64,000 nt of DNA from Ureibacillus sp. FSL W7-1570 (GCF_038593265.1 NZ_CP151979.1:1-64000), one strand, 5' to 3'; shown: positions 45,756-55,511, counted from the stretch's first letter. Made by a program: numbers and translations. The notes: generated from the letters alone by a model not told the origin.

Positions 45756-45762
45756 CAAAAGG

Positions 45763-45792
45763 CTCAAATCAATGTGATTTGAGTTTTTTTTC
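45763..45792 (+). terminator. Terminator of ylaN
   Basis: CTCAAATC and GATTTGAG form an 8-bp stem followed by a run of eight T. It lies between ylaN and ftsW. Confidence 0.85.
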
Positions 45793-45809
45793 TAAAAGAG
45801 GTCTTCGCT

Positions 45810-46997
45810 ATGAGAAAATATCTTTCGTACTATATTCGGAATTTTGATTACCCTTTATTCTTCGTTTATGTATTTTTGTGTTTATTCGGCCTGGTGATGA
45901 TTTACAGTTCCAGCATCATGGTGGCACTTGTCGACGGGAAGGAACCGGATTATTATTATAAAAAACAATTATTTAATTTAATGGTTGCATTTTTCTTCTT
46001 TACCGTCGGTGCTTTTGTGCCGTACAAGCATTATAGCAGAAAAAATATAATGGTCTTTATGGTTGGATTGATCACCGTTTTGATGTTCTGGGTGTTTTTT
46101 TTCGGATTCGGTGAAAGCGGAACGGGGTCCAAAAGCTGGATCAGTCTGTTCGGCCTGATGTCTTTCCAACCTTCTGAACTTGCAAAACTCATCATTATTT
46201 TATATTTTGCAGGGGCTTTTTATCGGAAAAGTTTAAAAACCCCAATGGTTGATTTACACCCAAATCATATTATTTACCCTATTTTAGTATGGATTTTTAT
46301 CATCTTTTTCGTGGCACTTGAAACAGATATCGGTGCCGTCATGATCATTTCCGGCATTGCCATTGCGGTAGTAGCGGCAAGCGGCATACGGATAAGAACC
46401 TTCTTTAAGTTTTTTGCCGAATTGGCGATTCTCGGTGCAACCATTCTCGGTGTCATTTTATTGATCAAAGGGGATAAAATTTTGACGCCAAACCGCATCG
46501 GGAGAATCAAGGCATTTTTAAATCCATTTGAATATGAACAAGGTTCAGGGCACCAAGTGGTTCAAGGCTATATTGCCATCGGTTCTGGTGGAATAGAAGG
46601 GGTAGGGCTTGGTCAATCCGTGCAAAAACTCGGATATTTGCCAGAACCGCAAACAGATTTTATAATGGCTGTAATTGCGGAAGAATTAGGTTTGTTGGGC
46701 GTTATAATCGTTCTAGGAGGTTTGGGATTTATCGTATTTAAAGGATTATCCATTGCTCTGACTACGAAAGATCCGTTGGCCAGAATGATTGCGGCAGGTA
46801 TTGCCAGCTGGATTGCCATACAAACCTTTGTCAATTTAGGTGGTTTATCAGGACTTATCCCATTGACTGGGGTGACATTGCCTTTCATCAGTTATGGTGG
46901 ATCATCTATTTTGGTATTGTCTTTCGCAATAGGCATATTAATCAATGTTTCTATGTATGAGAAACTTGAAAAAAGAAAGTTAAGGGGGACAAAATGA
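45810..46997 (+). CDS. ftsW: Cell-division peptidoglycan glycosyltransferase FtsW
   Basis: This 395-residue SEDS-family polymerase works with a class B PBP at the division septum. About ten membrane segments are visible. SEDS motifs include GTGSKSWISLFGLMSFQPSELAKL, NPFEYEQGSGHQVVQGYIAIGSGGIEGVGLGQSVQKLGYLPEPQTDFIMAVIAEELG, and the C-terminal LSGLIPLTGVTLPFISYGGSSIL. An AAAGAGG site precedes the ATG. It overlaps pyc by four bases (ATGA), a conserved arrangement in Bacillus. Confidence 0.95.
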   Translation: MRKYLSYYIRNFDYPLFFVYVFLCLFGLVMIYSSSIMVALVDGKEPDYYYKKQLFNLMVAFFFFTVGAFVPYKHYSRKNIMVFMVGLITVLMFWVFFFGFGESGTGSKSWISLFGLMSFQPSELAKLIIILYFAGAFYRKSLKTPMVDLHPNHIIYPILVWIFIIFFVALETDIGAVMIISGIAIAVVAASGIRIRTFFKFFAELAILGATILGVILLIKGDKILTPNRIGRIKAFLNPFEYEQGSGHQVVQGYIAIGSGGIEGVGLGQSVQKLGYLPEPQTDFIMAVIAEELGLLGVIIVLGGLGFIVFKGLSIALTTKDPLARMIAAGIASWIAIQTFVNLGGLSGLIPLTGVTLPFISYGGSSILVLSFAIGILINVSMYEKLEKRKLRGTK

Positions 46998-49900
46998 GAA
47001 AGATTCACAAGCTTTTAGTCGCAAACAGAGGGGAAATCGCCATTCGCGTATTGCGGGCATGCAATGAATTGGATATTAAAACAGTTGCGATTTATTCGGA
47101 AGAGGACCGCGCGTCCCACCATCGTTACAAAGCGGATGAAGCTTATCTTGTCGGTGTCGGGAAAGGTCCGATTGATGCTTATTTGGATATCGAGGGCATC
47201 ATTGAAATCGCAAAAGAATCAGGCGCTGATGCCGTTCACCCAGGATATGGCTTCCTGGCGGAAAATGTTGAATTTGCCAGACGTTGTGAAGAAGAAGGGA
47301 TCATCTTTATCGGTCCAAATTCAAAGCATTTGGAGATTTTTGGCGATAAGGTGAAGGCAAGAGAGCAGGCAATCCTTGCGGGAATTCCGGTGATTCCTGG
47401 AAGTGACGGCCCTGTTTCATCTTATGAAGAACTGGAACAATTCGCAGATGAAGTCGGATATCCGGTGATGATCAAAGCTGCCTTGGGGGGCGGCGGCCGC
47501 GGAATGCGATTGGTGCATGCAAAAGAGGAACTGAAAAGCGCCTATGAAAGGGCGAAATCTGAAGCCAAAGCGGCTTTCGGATCCGACGAAGTGTATGTGG
47601 AAAAAGCGATCATTAAGCCGAAGCATATAGAAGTGCAAATTTTAGGGGATTATGCAGGAAACATTGTCCATTTATATGAGCGCGATTGTTCGATTCAGCG
47701 CCGTCATCAAAAGGTGGTTGAAATCGCTCCATCGATTTCGCTTTCTGAAAATTTAAGAAATAGAATTTGTGAAGCGGCAGTAAAATTGATGAAAAATGTC
47801 GGGTATGTAAATGCCGGCACTGTAGAATTTTTGGTTTCCGGCAACGAATTCTATTTCATCGAAGTGAATCCGCGCATTCAAGTGGAGCATACCATCACGG
47901 AGATGATTACAGGCATTGATATCGTTCATGCGCAAATTAAAATTTCGGAAGGATATGAACTTCATTCAAAAGAAATCGGCGTTCCTGAACAGAGCGAAAT
48001 TCCGTTATTCGGCTATGCGATACAATCCCGTGTGACGACGGAAGATCCAGCCAATAACTTTATGCCGGATACAGGAAAAATCATGGTTTACCGTTCAAGC
48101 GGCGGTTTCGGAGTGCGTTTGGATGCAGGTAACGGTTTCCAAGGTGCCGTTGTGACACCTTACTACGATTCCTTGCTCGTCAAAATTTCCACATGGGGTA
48201 GAACATTTAAGGAAGCCGCGGCTAAAATGGACCGCAACTTGAGGGAATTTCGTATCCGCGGCGTCAAAACGAACATTCCGTTCCTGATGAATGTGGTGTT
48301 GCATGAGAAGTTCTTATCCGGAGAATTTGATACGAGCTTTATCGATTCTACGCCGGAACTATTTGACTTAGCCGTTCGCAAAGACCGCGGCACTAAGTTG
48401 TTGAGATATATTGGGGATGTTACATTAAACGGATTCCCTGGAATTGAGAAAAAGAATAAACCGATCTTTGTAAAACCTGAAAAGCCGAAATTGGATATCA
48501 AGCATACGGAAATTCCGCGGGGAACAAAACAAATACTTGAAGAAGAAGGCGTCGATGGAGTCATTCGATGGATCAAAGAACAGGATGATGTTCTATTGAC
48601 AGATACCACATTCCGTGACGCGCATCAGTCGCTGCTTGCTACAAGGGTCCGCAGCCAGGACATGTATCAAATTGCAGATTATAATGCACGGATGATGCAT
48701 GATTTCTTCTCCCTGGAACTTTGGGGCGGCGCAACGTTTGATGTCAGCTATCGATTCCTGAAAGAAGATCCATGGGAAAGACTTGCAAAACTTCGAAAAC
48801 AAATCCCGAACGTTTTGTTCCAAATGTTGTTCCGTGGCGCCAATGCAGTAGGTTATACAAACTATCCGGACAATTTGATCCGCGAATTTGTGAGGGAAGC
48901 GGCGAGTGCCGGAATTGACGTATTCCGCATTTTCGACAGCTTAAACTGGATCAAGGGGATGGAAATCGCCATTGATGAAGTGCGTAATACAGGGAAAATC
49001 GCGGAAGCGGCCATCTGCTACACAGGCGATATTCTGGATCCTTCCCGCTCAAAATACACGGTTCAATATTATAAAGAAATGGCGAAGGAATTGGAGCGTG
49101 CGGGAGCCCATATTTTGGCCATCAAAGATATGGCGGGCTTGTTGAAACCGGAGGCGGCTTATGTCCTTATTTCTGAATTGAAAGAAGCGACGGACTTGCC
49201 AATCCACTTGCACACTCATGATACAAGCGGCAACGGAATTTACACTTATGCAAAAGCCATCGAAGCGGGTGTCGATATAGTCGATACAGCATTGGGTTCC
49301 ATGGCAGGCTTAACATCCCAGCCAAGCGCCAATACGCTGTATTATGCCATGAGCGGCGCAAAACGAAAAGTGCGCGCGGACATCGAAGCGCTTGAACAAT
49401 TATCATATTACTGGCAAGATGTTCGGGAGTATTACCGGGATTTTGAAAGCGGCATGAAAAGTCCCCATTCCGAAATCTATGTTCATGAAATGCCAGGCGG
49501 ACAATACAGCAACTTGCAACAACAAGCGAAGGCCGTGGGGCTTGGAGACCGTTGGGATGAAGTGAAAAAAATGTATTCCCGCGTGAATATGCTGTTTGGC
49601 GATATCGTAAAAGTAACCCCATCGTCCAAAGTCGTCGGCGATATGGCGCTATTTATGGTGCAAAACAATTTGGATGAAAACAATATTTTGGAAAAAGGAA
49701 AAACGATCGACTTCCCGGACTCAGTCGTCGAATTTTTCCAAGGCTATTTAGGACAGCCTTATGGCGGGTTCCCGGAAGAGTTGCAAAAGGTCATTTTGAA
49801 AGAAAGAAAGCCGATTACTGTGCGGCCTGGCGAACTCCTTGAGCCGGTGGATTTCGATGCACTGAAAAAAGAATTGGAGAACAAAGTGAAAAAGCCGGTG

Positions 49901-50431
49901 GAGAAAAAGGATGTCATCTCCTACGCTTTATATCCTAAAGTGGTGGAAGAGTATTTCATGGCTGTTGAAAAGTATGGAAACTTATCCGTATTAGACACGC
50001 CTTCTTTCCTTTACGGTTTACGAATCGGTGAGGAAATTGAGGTGGAAATCGAAAAAGGGAAAACGTTAATTATTAAATTGGTGTCCATCGGTGAAGCGGA
50101 ACACGATGGAACACGGGTAATTTACTTTGAATTCAACGGTCAGCCTCGTGAAGTGGTTGTGGAAGATAAAACGGTGGAAGCCGATGGATCAATTGCCGTG
50201 AAGGCGGATCCGAACAATCCAAATCAAATTGGGGCGACAATGCCGGGTACTGTATTGAAAGTGCTCGTTTCTAAAGGCAGCCATGTAAAACGCGGCGATC
50301 ATTTATTGATTACGGAAGCGATGAAAATGGAAACAACTGTGCAAGCGCCAAGTGACGGTGTAGTGAAAGAAATCTACGCAAAACCGGGCGATGCGATTTC
50401 AACGGGCGATTTGTTAATTGAGCTTGAATAA
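46994..50431 (+). CDS. pyc: Pyruvate carboxylase
   Basis: This biotin enzyme of 1145 residues makes oxaloacetate from pyruvate. Domain order: biotin carboxylase (about 1-455; GGGGRGMR ATP loop, EVQ(I/V)LGD, FIEVNPRIQVEHT), carboxyltransferase (about 530-800; TDTTFRDAHQSLLATRVR, metal site HLHTHDTSGNG), and the C-terminal biotinyl domain with biotin lysine K1111 in AMKMETT. The frame is intact and full length. ATGA overlap with ftsW implies coupled translation. A terminator follows at 50461. Confidence 0.97.
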   Translation: MRKIHKLLVANRGEIAIRVLRACNELDIKTVAIYSEEDRASHHRYKADEAYLVGVGKGPIDAYLDIEGIIEIAKESGADAVHPGYGFLAENVEFARRCEEEGIIFIGPNSKHLEIFGDKVKAREQAILAGIPVIPGSDGPVSSYEELEQFADEVGYPVMIKAALGGGGRGMRLVHAKEELKSAYERAKSEAKAAFGSDEVYVEKAIIKPKHIEVQILGDYAGNIVHLYERDCSIQRRHQKVVEIAPSISLSENLRNRICEAAVKLMKNVGYVNAGTVEFLVSGNEFYFIEVNPRIQVEHTITEMITGIDIVHAQIKISEGYELHSKEIGVPEQSEIPLFGYAIQSRVTTEDPANNFMPDTGKIMVYRSSGGFGVRLDAGNGFQGAVVTPYYDSLLVKISTWGRTFKEAAAKMDRNLREFRIRGVKTNIPFLMNVVLHEKFLSGEFDTSFIDSTPELFDLAVRKDRGTKLLRYIGDVTLNGFPGIEKKNKPIFVKPEKPKLDIKHTEIPRGTKQILEEEGVDGVIRWIKEQDDVLLTDTTFRDAHQSLLATRVRSQDMYQIADYNARMMHDFFSLELWGGATFDVSYRFLKEDPWERLAKLRKQIPNVLFQMLFRGANAVGYTNYPDNLIREFVREAASAGIDVFRIFDSLNWIKGMEIAIDEVRNTGKIAEAAICYTGDILDPSRSKYTVQYYKEMAKELERAGAHILAIKDMAGLLKPEAAYVLISELKEATDLPIHLHTHDTSGNGIYTYAKAIEAGVDIVDTALGSMAGLTSQPSANTLYYAMSGAKRKVRADIEALEQLSYYWQDVREYYRDFESGMKSPHSEIYVHEMPGGQYSNLQQQAKAVGLGDRWDEVKKMYSRVNMLFGDIVKVTPSSKVVGDMALFMVQNNLDENNILEKGKTIDFPDSVVEFFQGYLGQPYGGFPEELQKVILKERKPITVRPGELLEPVDFDALKKELENKVKKPVEKKDVISYALYPKVVEEYFMAVEKYGNLSVLDTPSFLYGLRIGEEIEVEIEKGKTLIIKLVSIGEAEHDGTRVIYFEFNGQPREVVVEDKTVEADGSIAVKADPNNPNQIGATMPGTVLKVLVSKGSHVKRGDHLLITEAMKMETTVQAPSDGVVKEIYAKPGDAISTGDLLIELE

Positions 50432-50460
50432 GAAATTTTGGGGCAATTCCATTGTTTGTG

Positions 50461-50491
50461 AGCGAATGAGCATTCATTCGCTTTTTTTTAT
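50461..50491 (+). terminator. Terminator of ftsW-pyc
   Basis: AGCGAATGA and TCATTCGCT form a 9-bp stem followed by TTTTTTT. Confidence 0.87.
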
Positions 50492-50703
50492 TTGCATAAA
50501 ACATTTTAGAACTTAAATGGGGGAAGGGGAAAATTTTGGATTCGGAAAGATCTTTCCTGAATAGAGAGGCCATTTTGAAAATCTGGTAATAATTCCATTT
50601 TTGAGGAGTAATTTCCTACAATTAGGGAAAATAGAATGAAAGAACCGTTCAAAGATCATTGGTATGCAGTTCCAATCCGAAATGGTCATTAATTGAAGCG
50701 CAG
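50492..50703. other. Intergenic stretch without recognisable gene
   Basis: Between the pyc and ctaA terminators I see no reading frame with a ribosome binding site and no repeat. A GGGGGAAGGGGAAAA purine run (50518-50533) is followed by no usable start codon. The stretch may be the remnant of lost genes. Confidence 0.5.
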
Positions 50704-50742
50704 AAAAAAGGATTGTCCCCTTTGGTCGGGGGAACAATCCTT
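50704..50742 (-). terminator. Terminator of ctaA
   Basis: On the minus strand GGATTGTTCCCCC and GGGGACAATCC form a stem followed by TTTTTT, directly after the ctaA stop codon. Confidence 0.87.
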
Positions 50743-50746
50743 GGTG

Positions 50747-51676
50747 TCAGTGGTTTCTTTCGTTGTAAGAGCTTCGGGCCACCAATAATATCAAGTAGCA
50801 TAAAAGCCCGAACAGCAGCGTAATAAATAATGAATGCAATAAAGATATGAATAGACTTAATTGAGTAAAGATAATGAATGCGCCAGCAATGATTTGCAAT
50901 GAAACAAGGACAAGGGCGATAATCCAGCTCCAATAGATCACCCGTTGGTCTTTGTAATGTTTAATTACATGAACCATGATGTACAAAATCCAGATGAAGA
51001 TTAAAAATGCAGCGAACCGATGGCCCATGTGCACCCATTCATACATTTTGTCAGGCAGCTCAAAGGGATTGCGATTATCGCAAAACGGCCAGCTTGTACA
51101 TGTTAAACTGGAACCTGTATGTCTAACGAGCGCTCCGGTATAGACGACTATGTATGAATAAAGGGTAACACCGATGGTATGCCACTTTAATTTTTTTCGA
51201 ATGATCACCCGATCGGCATCAAATTTCTGATCCACTTCGAAAACAATCATCGATAGCAACATCACCGCTGCAAAAGAAATCAGTGAAATGCCGAAGTGCA
51301 AGGCCAAAATAAAATCACCTTGTCCCCAAAGCACTTGAGCAGCACCGATCAATGCTTGCAGTACAAGGAAAAAGATTGCCAGAAAGCCTAAAAATTTCAC
51401 TTCTTTAACGTGGTTTAAAGCTCTCCATGTCCAAATCACTAATATTAATACCAGTATCGAGACTGCTCCGGTAACAAATCGGTGGGAAAACTCGATCAAC
51501 ACTTCTGTCGTGATTTCTTTTGGAATCAATGATCCATTGCAATCAGGCCAGTTACGGCCGCAGCCTAAACCGCTGTCTGTTTTTGTTACGAGAGCGCCTC
51601 CCAGAAGGATTAGCAACATGCCAAGGGTGGTAAGTACTGCAACCCATTTCAATAACCAATTATACCTGTGTTGCAT
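50747..51676 (-). CDS. ctaA: Heme A synthase
   Basis: CtaA oxidises the heme O methyl group to make heme A for the caa3 oxidase. The 309-residue protein has eight membrane segments and conserved heme-ligand histidines in EFSHRFVTG, ALHFGIS, WVHMGHRFAAF and SLLHSLF. The extracellular cysteine pair SLTCTSWPFC and the GLGCGRNWPDCNG loop are typical of the Gram-positive type. The ATG at 51676 follows AGTAGGTG; an upstream in-frame GTG overlaps that site. It is divergent from the cta operon, as in B. subtilis. Confidence 0.94.
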   Translation of the reverse strand: MQHRYNWLLKWVAVLTTLGMLLILLGGALVTKTDSGLGCGRNWPDCNGSLIPKEITTEVLIEFSHRFVTGAVSILVLILVIWTWRALNHVKEVKFLGFLAIFFLVLQALIGAAQVLWGQGDFILALHFGISLISFAAVMLLSMIVFEVDQKFDADRVIIRKKLKWHTIGVTLYSYIVVYTGALVRHTGSSLTCTSWPFCDNRNPFELPDKMYEWVHMGHRFAAFLIFIWILYIMVHVIKHYKDQRVIYWSWIIALVLVSLQIIAGAFIIFTQLSLFISLLHSLFITLLFGLLCYLILLVARSSYNERNH

Positions 51677-51733
51677 CAATGACACCTACTTTTATATCTG
51701 TAAAGATTGCATGAAAAAAGCTATGCTTTTATG

Positions 51734-51762
51734 ATGATAGCGAATTCGCGAAAAAAAGACAA
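51734..51762 (-). promoter_or_regulatory. ctaA promoter
   Basis: On the minus strand TTGTCT (complement of 51757-51762), a 17-base spacer and TATCAT (complement of 51734-51739) form a good vegetative-type promoter about 58 bases before the ctaA ATG. Confidence 0.6.
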
Positions 51763-51772
51763 CTTCAAAGAA

Positions 51773-51839
51773 TTCTCACAAAATAATTGTTATGAAATTT
51801 CACAAACTGTTCACAGAAATGTGAAAAATATTTCACAAA
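51773..51839 (-). promoter_or_regulatory. ResD-like box cluster upstream of ctaA
   Basis: On the minus strand TTTGTGAAA occurs exactly at 51831-51839 and 51798-51806, 33 bases apart. Close relatives lie between and beside them (TTCTGTGAA at 51810-51818, TTTTGTGAG near 51774-51782). B. subtilis ResD binds TTTGTGAAT-like repeats and activates ctaA. The cluster sits just upstream of the -35 box, the proper place for an activator. Confidence 0.55.
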
Positions 51840-52495
51840 GATACTATTAAATCTTCAATCCTTATAATATGCTTTTTAATAAGGTATTGTCTGCTTTCAT
51901 CGAACTTGTCCACTTCACATAAAATTCACTTAAAATCTAGAAATTTGGCACAAAGTTCGATATAGTAGAATTTAGTAAGTAAAGCTTACAAATTTGAAAG
52001 AAAAAGGGGGAATGGCAGCGGTTGGAGTTTATCCAGTTAATGGACCTTGCTTTTAAAAAGAGCAGCATAGTAAACTCAAAGCTGGAAGACTTGGATCATA
52101 TTCGCATGTGGCGATCGGCCAAACTGGGTGTGTGTTAGTTTAGAGGTATAGACATGAATGAGATTTGAACATTTTTTAAATTATAAAAAATGTCGTTCAT
52201 CATTCGAAAATTGTGTGTTAATATGGTTATTGTTTCATTTTTATGTACAAACTGTTTTCTAGCGGTTTTGCACTTATTAAACATCATAATTAGATTAAAA
52301 ATAGTTTTTACTAAATATATGTTGTTTACTTGTGATTGATGATAACCATTTTACCATTTTTTGATAATAAATAATATTCATCAATCCGCGCTTTTATACC
52401 CTTTGGGATTCTTTCTTCAATAAAGAATTCAAATAGATAGAATACAACGTCCAGTTAGACAAGACAATCAAAAGAAAGAGGGGTTTAATTAAGCT
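51840..52495. other. ctaA-ctaC spacer where ctaB would be expected
   Basis: About 650 AT-rich bases lie between the divergent control region and ctaC; B. subtilis has ctaB (heme O synthase) just before ctaC. No ctaB fragment is visible. The stretch holds a 38-codon reading frame (52022-52138), a perfect hairpin ACATTTTTT/AAAAAATGT at 52169-52193, an ATTCTTT/AAAGAAT repeat near 52411-52431, and a promoter candidate TTCAAT-16-TAGAAT near 52420-52447 for ctaC. Confidence 0.5.
52022..52138 (+). CDS. Possible 38-residue small protein
   Basis: A TTG-started frame lies 11 bases after a strong AAAAAGGGGG site. The peptide begins EFIQLMDLAFKKSSIVNSKLEDLDHIRMWRSAKLGVC, an amphipathic helix pair. The middle faintly resembles the LA..K..-S-LD pattern of Spo0E-type aspartyl phosphatases, but not enough to assign it. 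It is followed by a hairpin at 52169-52193. It could be a regulatory peptide or chance. Confidence 0.35.
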   Translation: MEFIQLMDLAFKKSSIVNSKLEDLDHIRMWRSAKLGVC

Positions 52496-53572
52496 ATGAA
52501 GAAAGGGCTTAAAAAATGGTCTCTTTTCCCGTTGTTAGCAGCAATGGCTGTGATTTTATCGGGCTGTGGTGAAGAGTATATTTCTGCGCTTCGACCAGCC
52601 GGTGCTGTCGGAAAAGAGCAATTTAATCTACTATTACTAGCTGTAAGTATCATGACGTTGGTAGTTTTAGTAGTATCAGTTCTTTATTTACTCGCTTTCG
52701 CAAAGTTTCGCCGTTCTAAACTTGGCGAAGATTACATGCCTAAGCAAGTGGAAGGTAGCCATACATTAGAGGTAATTTGGACAGTTATTCCAATCATCCT
52801 TCTATTAATTTTATCTGTTCCAACAGTATTGGCTACTTATAAATTTGCTGATGTATCCGCAATGGATGAAGTGGATGAAAATGGGGATCCAAAAGCATTA
52901 ACAGTTAATGTTACTGCAAAATTGTATTGGTGGGAATTTGAATATCCACAATACGGTATTGTTACTTCTCAAGAGTTAGTTGTTCCAACAAATGAAAAGG
53001 TTTACTTCAACTTGAAAGCAGCTGATGTAAAACACTCATTCTGGATTCCTGCTATCGGCGGTAAAATGGATACGAACGTAGACAATTTGAACAAATTCTA
53101 CTTAGTTTTCGATGAAGAATCTGCCGGCCTCAATGATGGAGAAGGCGTATGGTACGGAAAATGTGCTGAACTTTGCGGTCCTTCCCACGCTTTGATGGAT
53201 TTCAAAGTAAAATCATTGAATCGTGATGATTTCGATGCTTGGGTAGCAGCAATGAAAGCTACTGAAGGCCAAACAGCTTCTGCTGATTCAACTGATTTGG
53301 GTGAAGCGACATTCGCTCAAAACTGTTTAGGATGTCACGCAATTTCTGCAGTAACTCCTGCTGGTGCTGCTGGTCCAAACTTGACAACATTTGGTGACCG
53401 CAACCGCGTTGCAGGTTTCTTAGAGCATAATAAAGAAAACGTAGAAGCTTGGATTAAAGATCCTGAAAAATACAAACCAGGCAACTTGATGACTGGTAAG
53501 TATAAAGAGTTGACTGATGAGGAAATCAGCGCTGTAGCTGATTACTTGCTAGGCTTATCAGTAGAAAAATAA
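52496..53572 (+). CDS. ctaC: Cytochrome caa3 oxidase subunit II (with fused cytochrome c)
   Basis: Subunit II passes electrons through the CuA centre to subunit I. The 358-residue lipoprotein has lipobox LSGC (C24), two membrane helices (about 44-68 and 90-112), and a CuA cupredoxin domain with ligands in CAELCGPSHALM. A C-terminal class-I cytochrome c domain carries heme site CLGCH and a distal-methionine region GNLMTGKYKELTDEE. The fused cytochrome defines it as caa3 type. It starts the ctaCDEFG operon, with GAGGGG before the ATG. Confidence 0.96.
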   Translation: MKKGLKKWSLFPLLAAMAVILSGCGEEYISALRPAGAVGKEQFNLLLLAVSIMTLVVLVVSVLYLLAFAKFRRSKLGEDYMPKQVEGSHTLEVIWTVIPIILLLILSVPTVLATYKFADVSAMDEVDENGDPKALTVNVTAKLYWWEFEYPQYGIVTSQELVVPTNEKVYFNLKAADVKHSFWIPAIGGKMDTNVDNLNKFYLVFDEESAGLNDGEGVWYGKCAELCGPSHALMDFKVKSLNRDDFDAWVAAMKATEGQTASADSTDLGEATFAQNCLGCHAISAVTPAGAAGPNLTTFGDRNRVAGFLEHNKENVEAWIKDPEKYKPGNLMTGKYKELTDEEISAVADYLLGLSVEK

Positions 53573-53618
53573 TTAATTCGCAGATATAGATAGAGAACAA
53601 ATTAAGGAGGTTAAAGTT

Positions 53619-55511
53619 GTGAGCTCAGTAGCAGTCACAAAGAAAAAGGGCGTGGGTGCGGTTATTTGGGAGTATCTAACAACTGTTGACCACAAAAAAC
53701 TTGCGGTATTGTATTTATTCTCCGGGCTATTGTTCTTCGCCATCGCAGGTTTTGAAGCGCTTTTAATGCGTATACAGTTGATGTACCCAAATAGCGATTT
53801 CATCTCAGCTGGTACTTTTAACGAGTTATTAACAATGCACGGTACAACAATGCTTTTCTTGGCAGCGACACCACTTTTATTCGCATTCATGAATATGGTT
53901 GTACCATTGCAAATCGGTGCTCGTGACGTAGCATTCCCATTCCTTAACTCATTAGGATTCTGGTTATTCTTCTTAGGTGCTACATTCTTGCATTTATCAT
54001 TCTTTATGGGTGGAGCACCAGATGCTGGTTGGACATCATATGCATCATTATCTTTATATTCACCTGGTCATGGTATTGACTTCTATGTATTAGGTCTGCA
54101 AATTTCCGGTGCAGGTACATTGATTTCTGCCATTAACTTCATTGTGACAATCATCACAATGCGTGCACCAGGTATGACGTTCATGCGTTTGCCTTTATTT
54201 ACTTGGACTACACTTATTTCCAGTACATTGATTTTATTCGCATTCCCTCCACTAACAGTAGGTTTGTTCCTAATGTTGGTTGACCGTATGTTCGATGCGA
54301 ACTTCTTCGATCATACAATGGGTGGTAACACAATTATTTGGGAGCACTTATTCTGGATTTTCGGTCACCCTGAAGTGTATATCTTAGTATTGCCGGCATT
54401 CGGATTATTCTCTGAAATTATTCCGGTATTCGCCCGTAAACGTTTGTTCGGATACTCTTCAATGGTATTCGCGACAATCTTGATCGGTTTCTTAGGGTTC
54501 ATGGTTTGGGCCCACCACATGTTTACAGTAGGTCTTGGTGCGACTGCAAACGCGATCTTTGCGGTAGCAACAATGGCGATCGCCGTTCCAACAGGTATGA
54601 AAGTATTTAACTGGATTTTGACAATTTGGGGCGGTTCTATTAAAGTTACTGTACCAATGATTTACGCATTAGGATTCATCCCATCCTTCGTTGCTGGTGG
54701 GGTAACAGGTGTAATGCAGGCAACTGCACCACTTGACTATCAATTACACGACTCTTATTTTATCGTTGCACACTTCCACTACGTAATCGTTGGTGGTATC
54801 GTAACGGCTATCTTTGCATCATTCCATTTCTATTGGCCGTTATTATTTAACCGTGCATTAAATGAGAAATTAGGTTATTTAACATTCTGGATCTTCTTTA
54901 CAGGATTCCATTTAACATTCTTTGTACAACACTTCTTAGGATTAATGGGTATGCCACGCCGTGTATTCACTTATATGGAAGGTCAAGGTTGGGATTTATT
55001 CAACTTCATTTCTTCCATTGGTGCGATTATGATGGCGATTGGTGTAGTGCTAATGGTACTCAACATGTTGTTGTCAATTAAATCTAAACCAGTGAACTGC
55101 AGAGACTACTGGGGAGATGGACGTTCTCTTGAATGGGCAATCCAAACACCAATCCCATTCTATAACTTCAAACAACTTCCACTTGTACGTGGATTTGACC
55201 CATACTGGATTGAAAAACATGAAGGCAACCCAGAAGGCATGACATATGCAGAACCTCTTGGCGACATCCATATGCCAAACAACTCAATTTTACCGTTAAT
55301 CATGTCAATTGGATTATTCATTGCTGCATTCGGTGCATTATATCATCCAGATGGAGTATCTTGGTCAGTACCAGTAATGGTAATTGGAATTGGTATTACT
55401 GTGCTTGCAATGATTATTCGTTCAGTAAAAGATGATTTTGGATATCACTTACATGCAGAAGAAGTTATTGCAATTGAAAATGAGCTTTATGGAAAAGGGG
55501 GAAATAAATAA
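53619..55511 (+). CDS. ctaD: Cytochrome caa3 oxidase subunit I
   Basis: This is the heme-copper catalytic subunit, 630 residues with about 14 membrane segments. Visible metal sites are the heme-a ligand in ELLTMHGTTMLFL, the CuB/tyrosine pair HPEVYI (in IFGHPEVYILVLPAFG), WAHHMFTVG for the CuB histidines, and HDSYFIVAHFHYV for the heme-a/a3 ligands. The GTG start follows AAGGAGG. Its stop overlaps the ctaE ATG by one base. Confidence 0.96.
   Translation: MSSVAVTKKKGVGAVIWEYLTTVDHKKLAVLYLFSGLLFFAIAGFEALLMRIQLMYPNSDFISAGTFNELLTMHGTTMLFLAATPLLFAFMNMVVPLQIGARDVAFPFLNSLGFWLFFLGATFLHLSFFMGGAPDAGWTSYASLSLYSPGHGIDFYVLGLQISGAGTLISAINFIVTIITMRAPGMTFMRLPLFTWTTLISSTLILFAFPPLTVGLFLMLVDRMFDANFFDHTMGGNTIIWEHLFWIFGHPEVYILVLPAFGLFSEIIPVFARKRLFGYSSMVFATILIGFLGFMVWAHHMFTVGLGATANAIFAVATMAIAVPTGMKVFNWILTIWGGSIKVTVPMIYALGFIPSFVAGGVTGVMQATAPLDYQLHDSYFIVAHFHYVIVGGIVTAIFASFHFYWPLLFNRALNEKLGYLTFWIFFTGFHLTFFVQHFLGLMGMPRRVFTYMEGQGWDLFNFISSIGAIMMAIGVVLMVLNMLLSIKSKPVNCRDYWGDGRSLEWAIQTPIPFYNFKQLPLVRGFDPYWIEKHEGNPEGMTYAEPLGDIHMPNNSILPLIMSIGLFIAAFGALYHPDGVSWSVPVMVIGIGITVLAMIIRSVKDDFGYHLHAEEVIAIENELYGKGGNK

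Noticed and set aside
51820-51839. Rex operator upstream of ctaA
   Set aside because: TTGTGAA...TTCACA on the minus strand resembles Rex sites, but the half-sites are two bases too far apart for the 18-bp consensus. ResD-like repeats explain it better.
53573-53890. 105-codon minus-strand frame over ctaD
   Set aside because: It lies entirely opposite the strongly conserved ctaD coding sequence and has no start signal.
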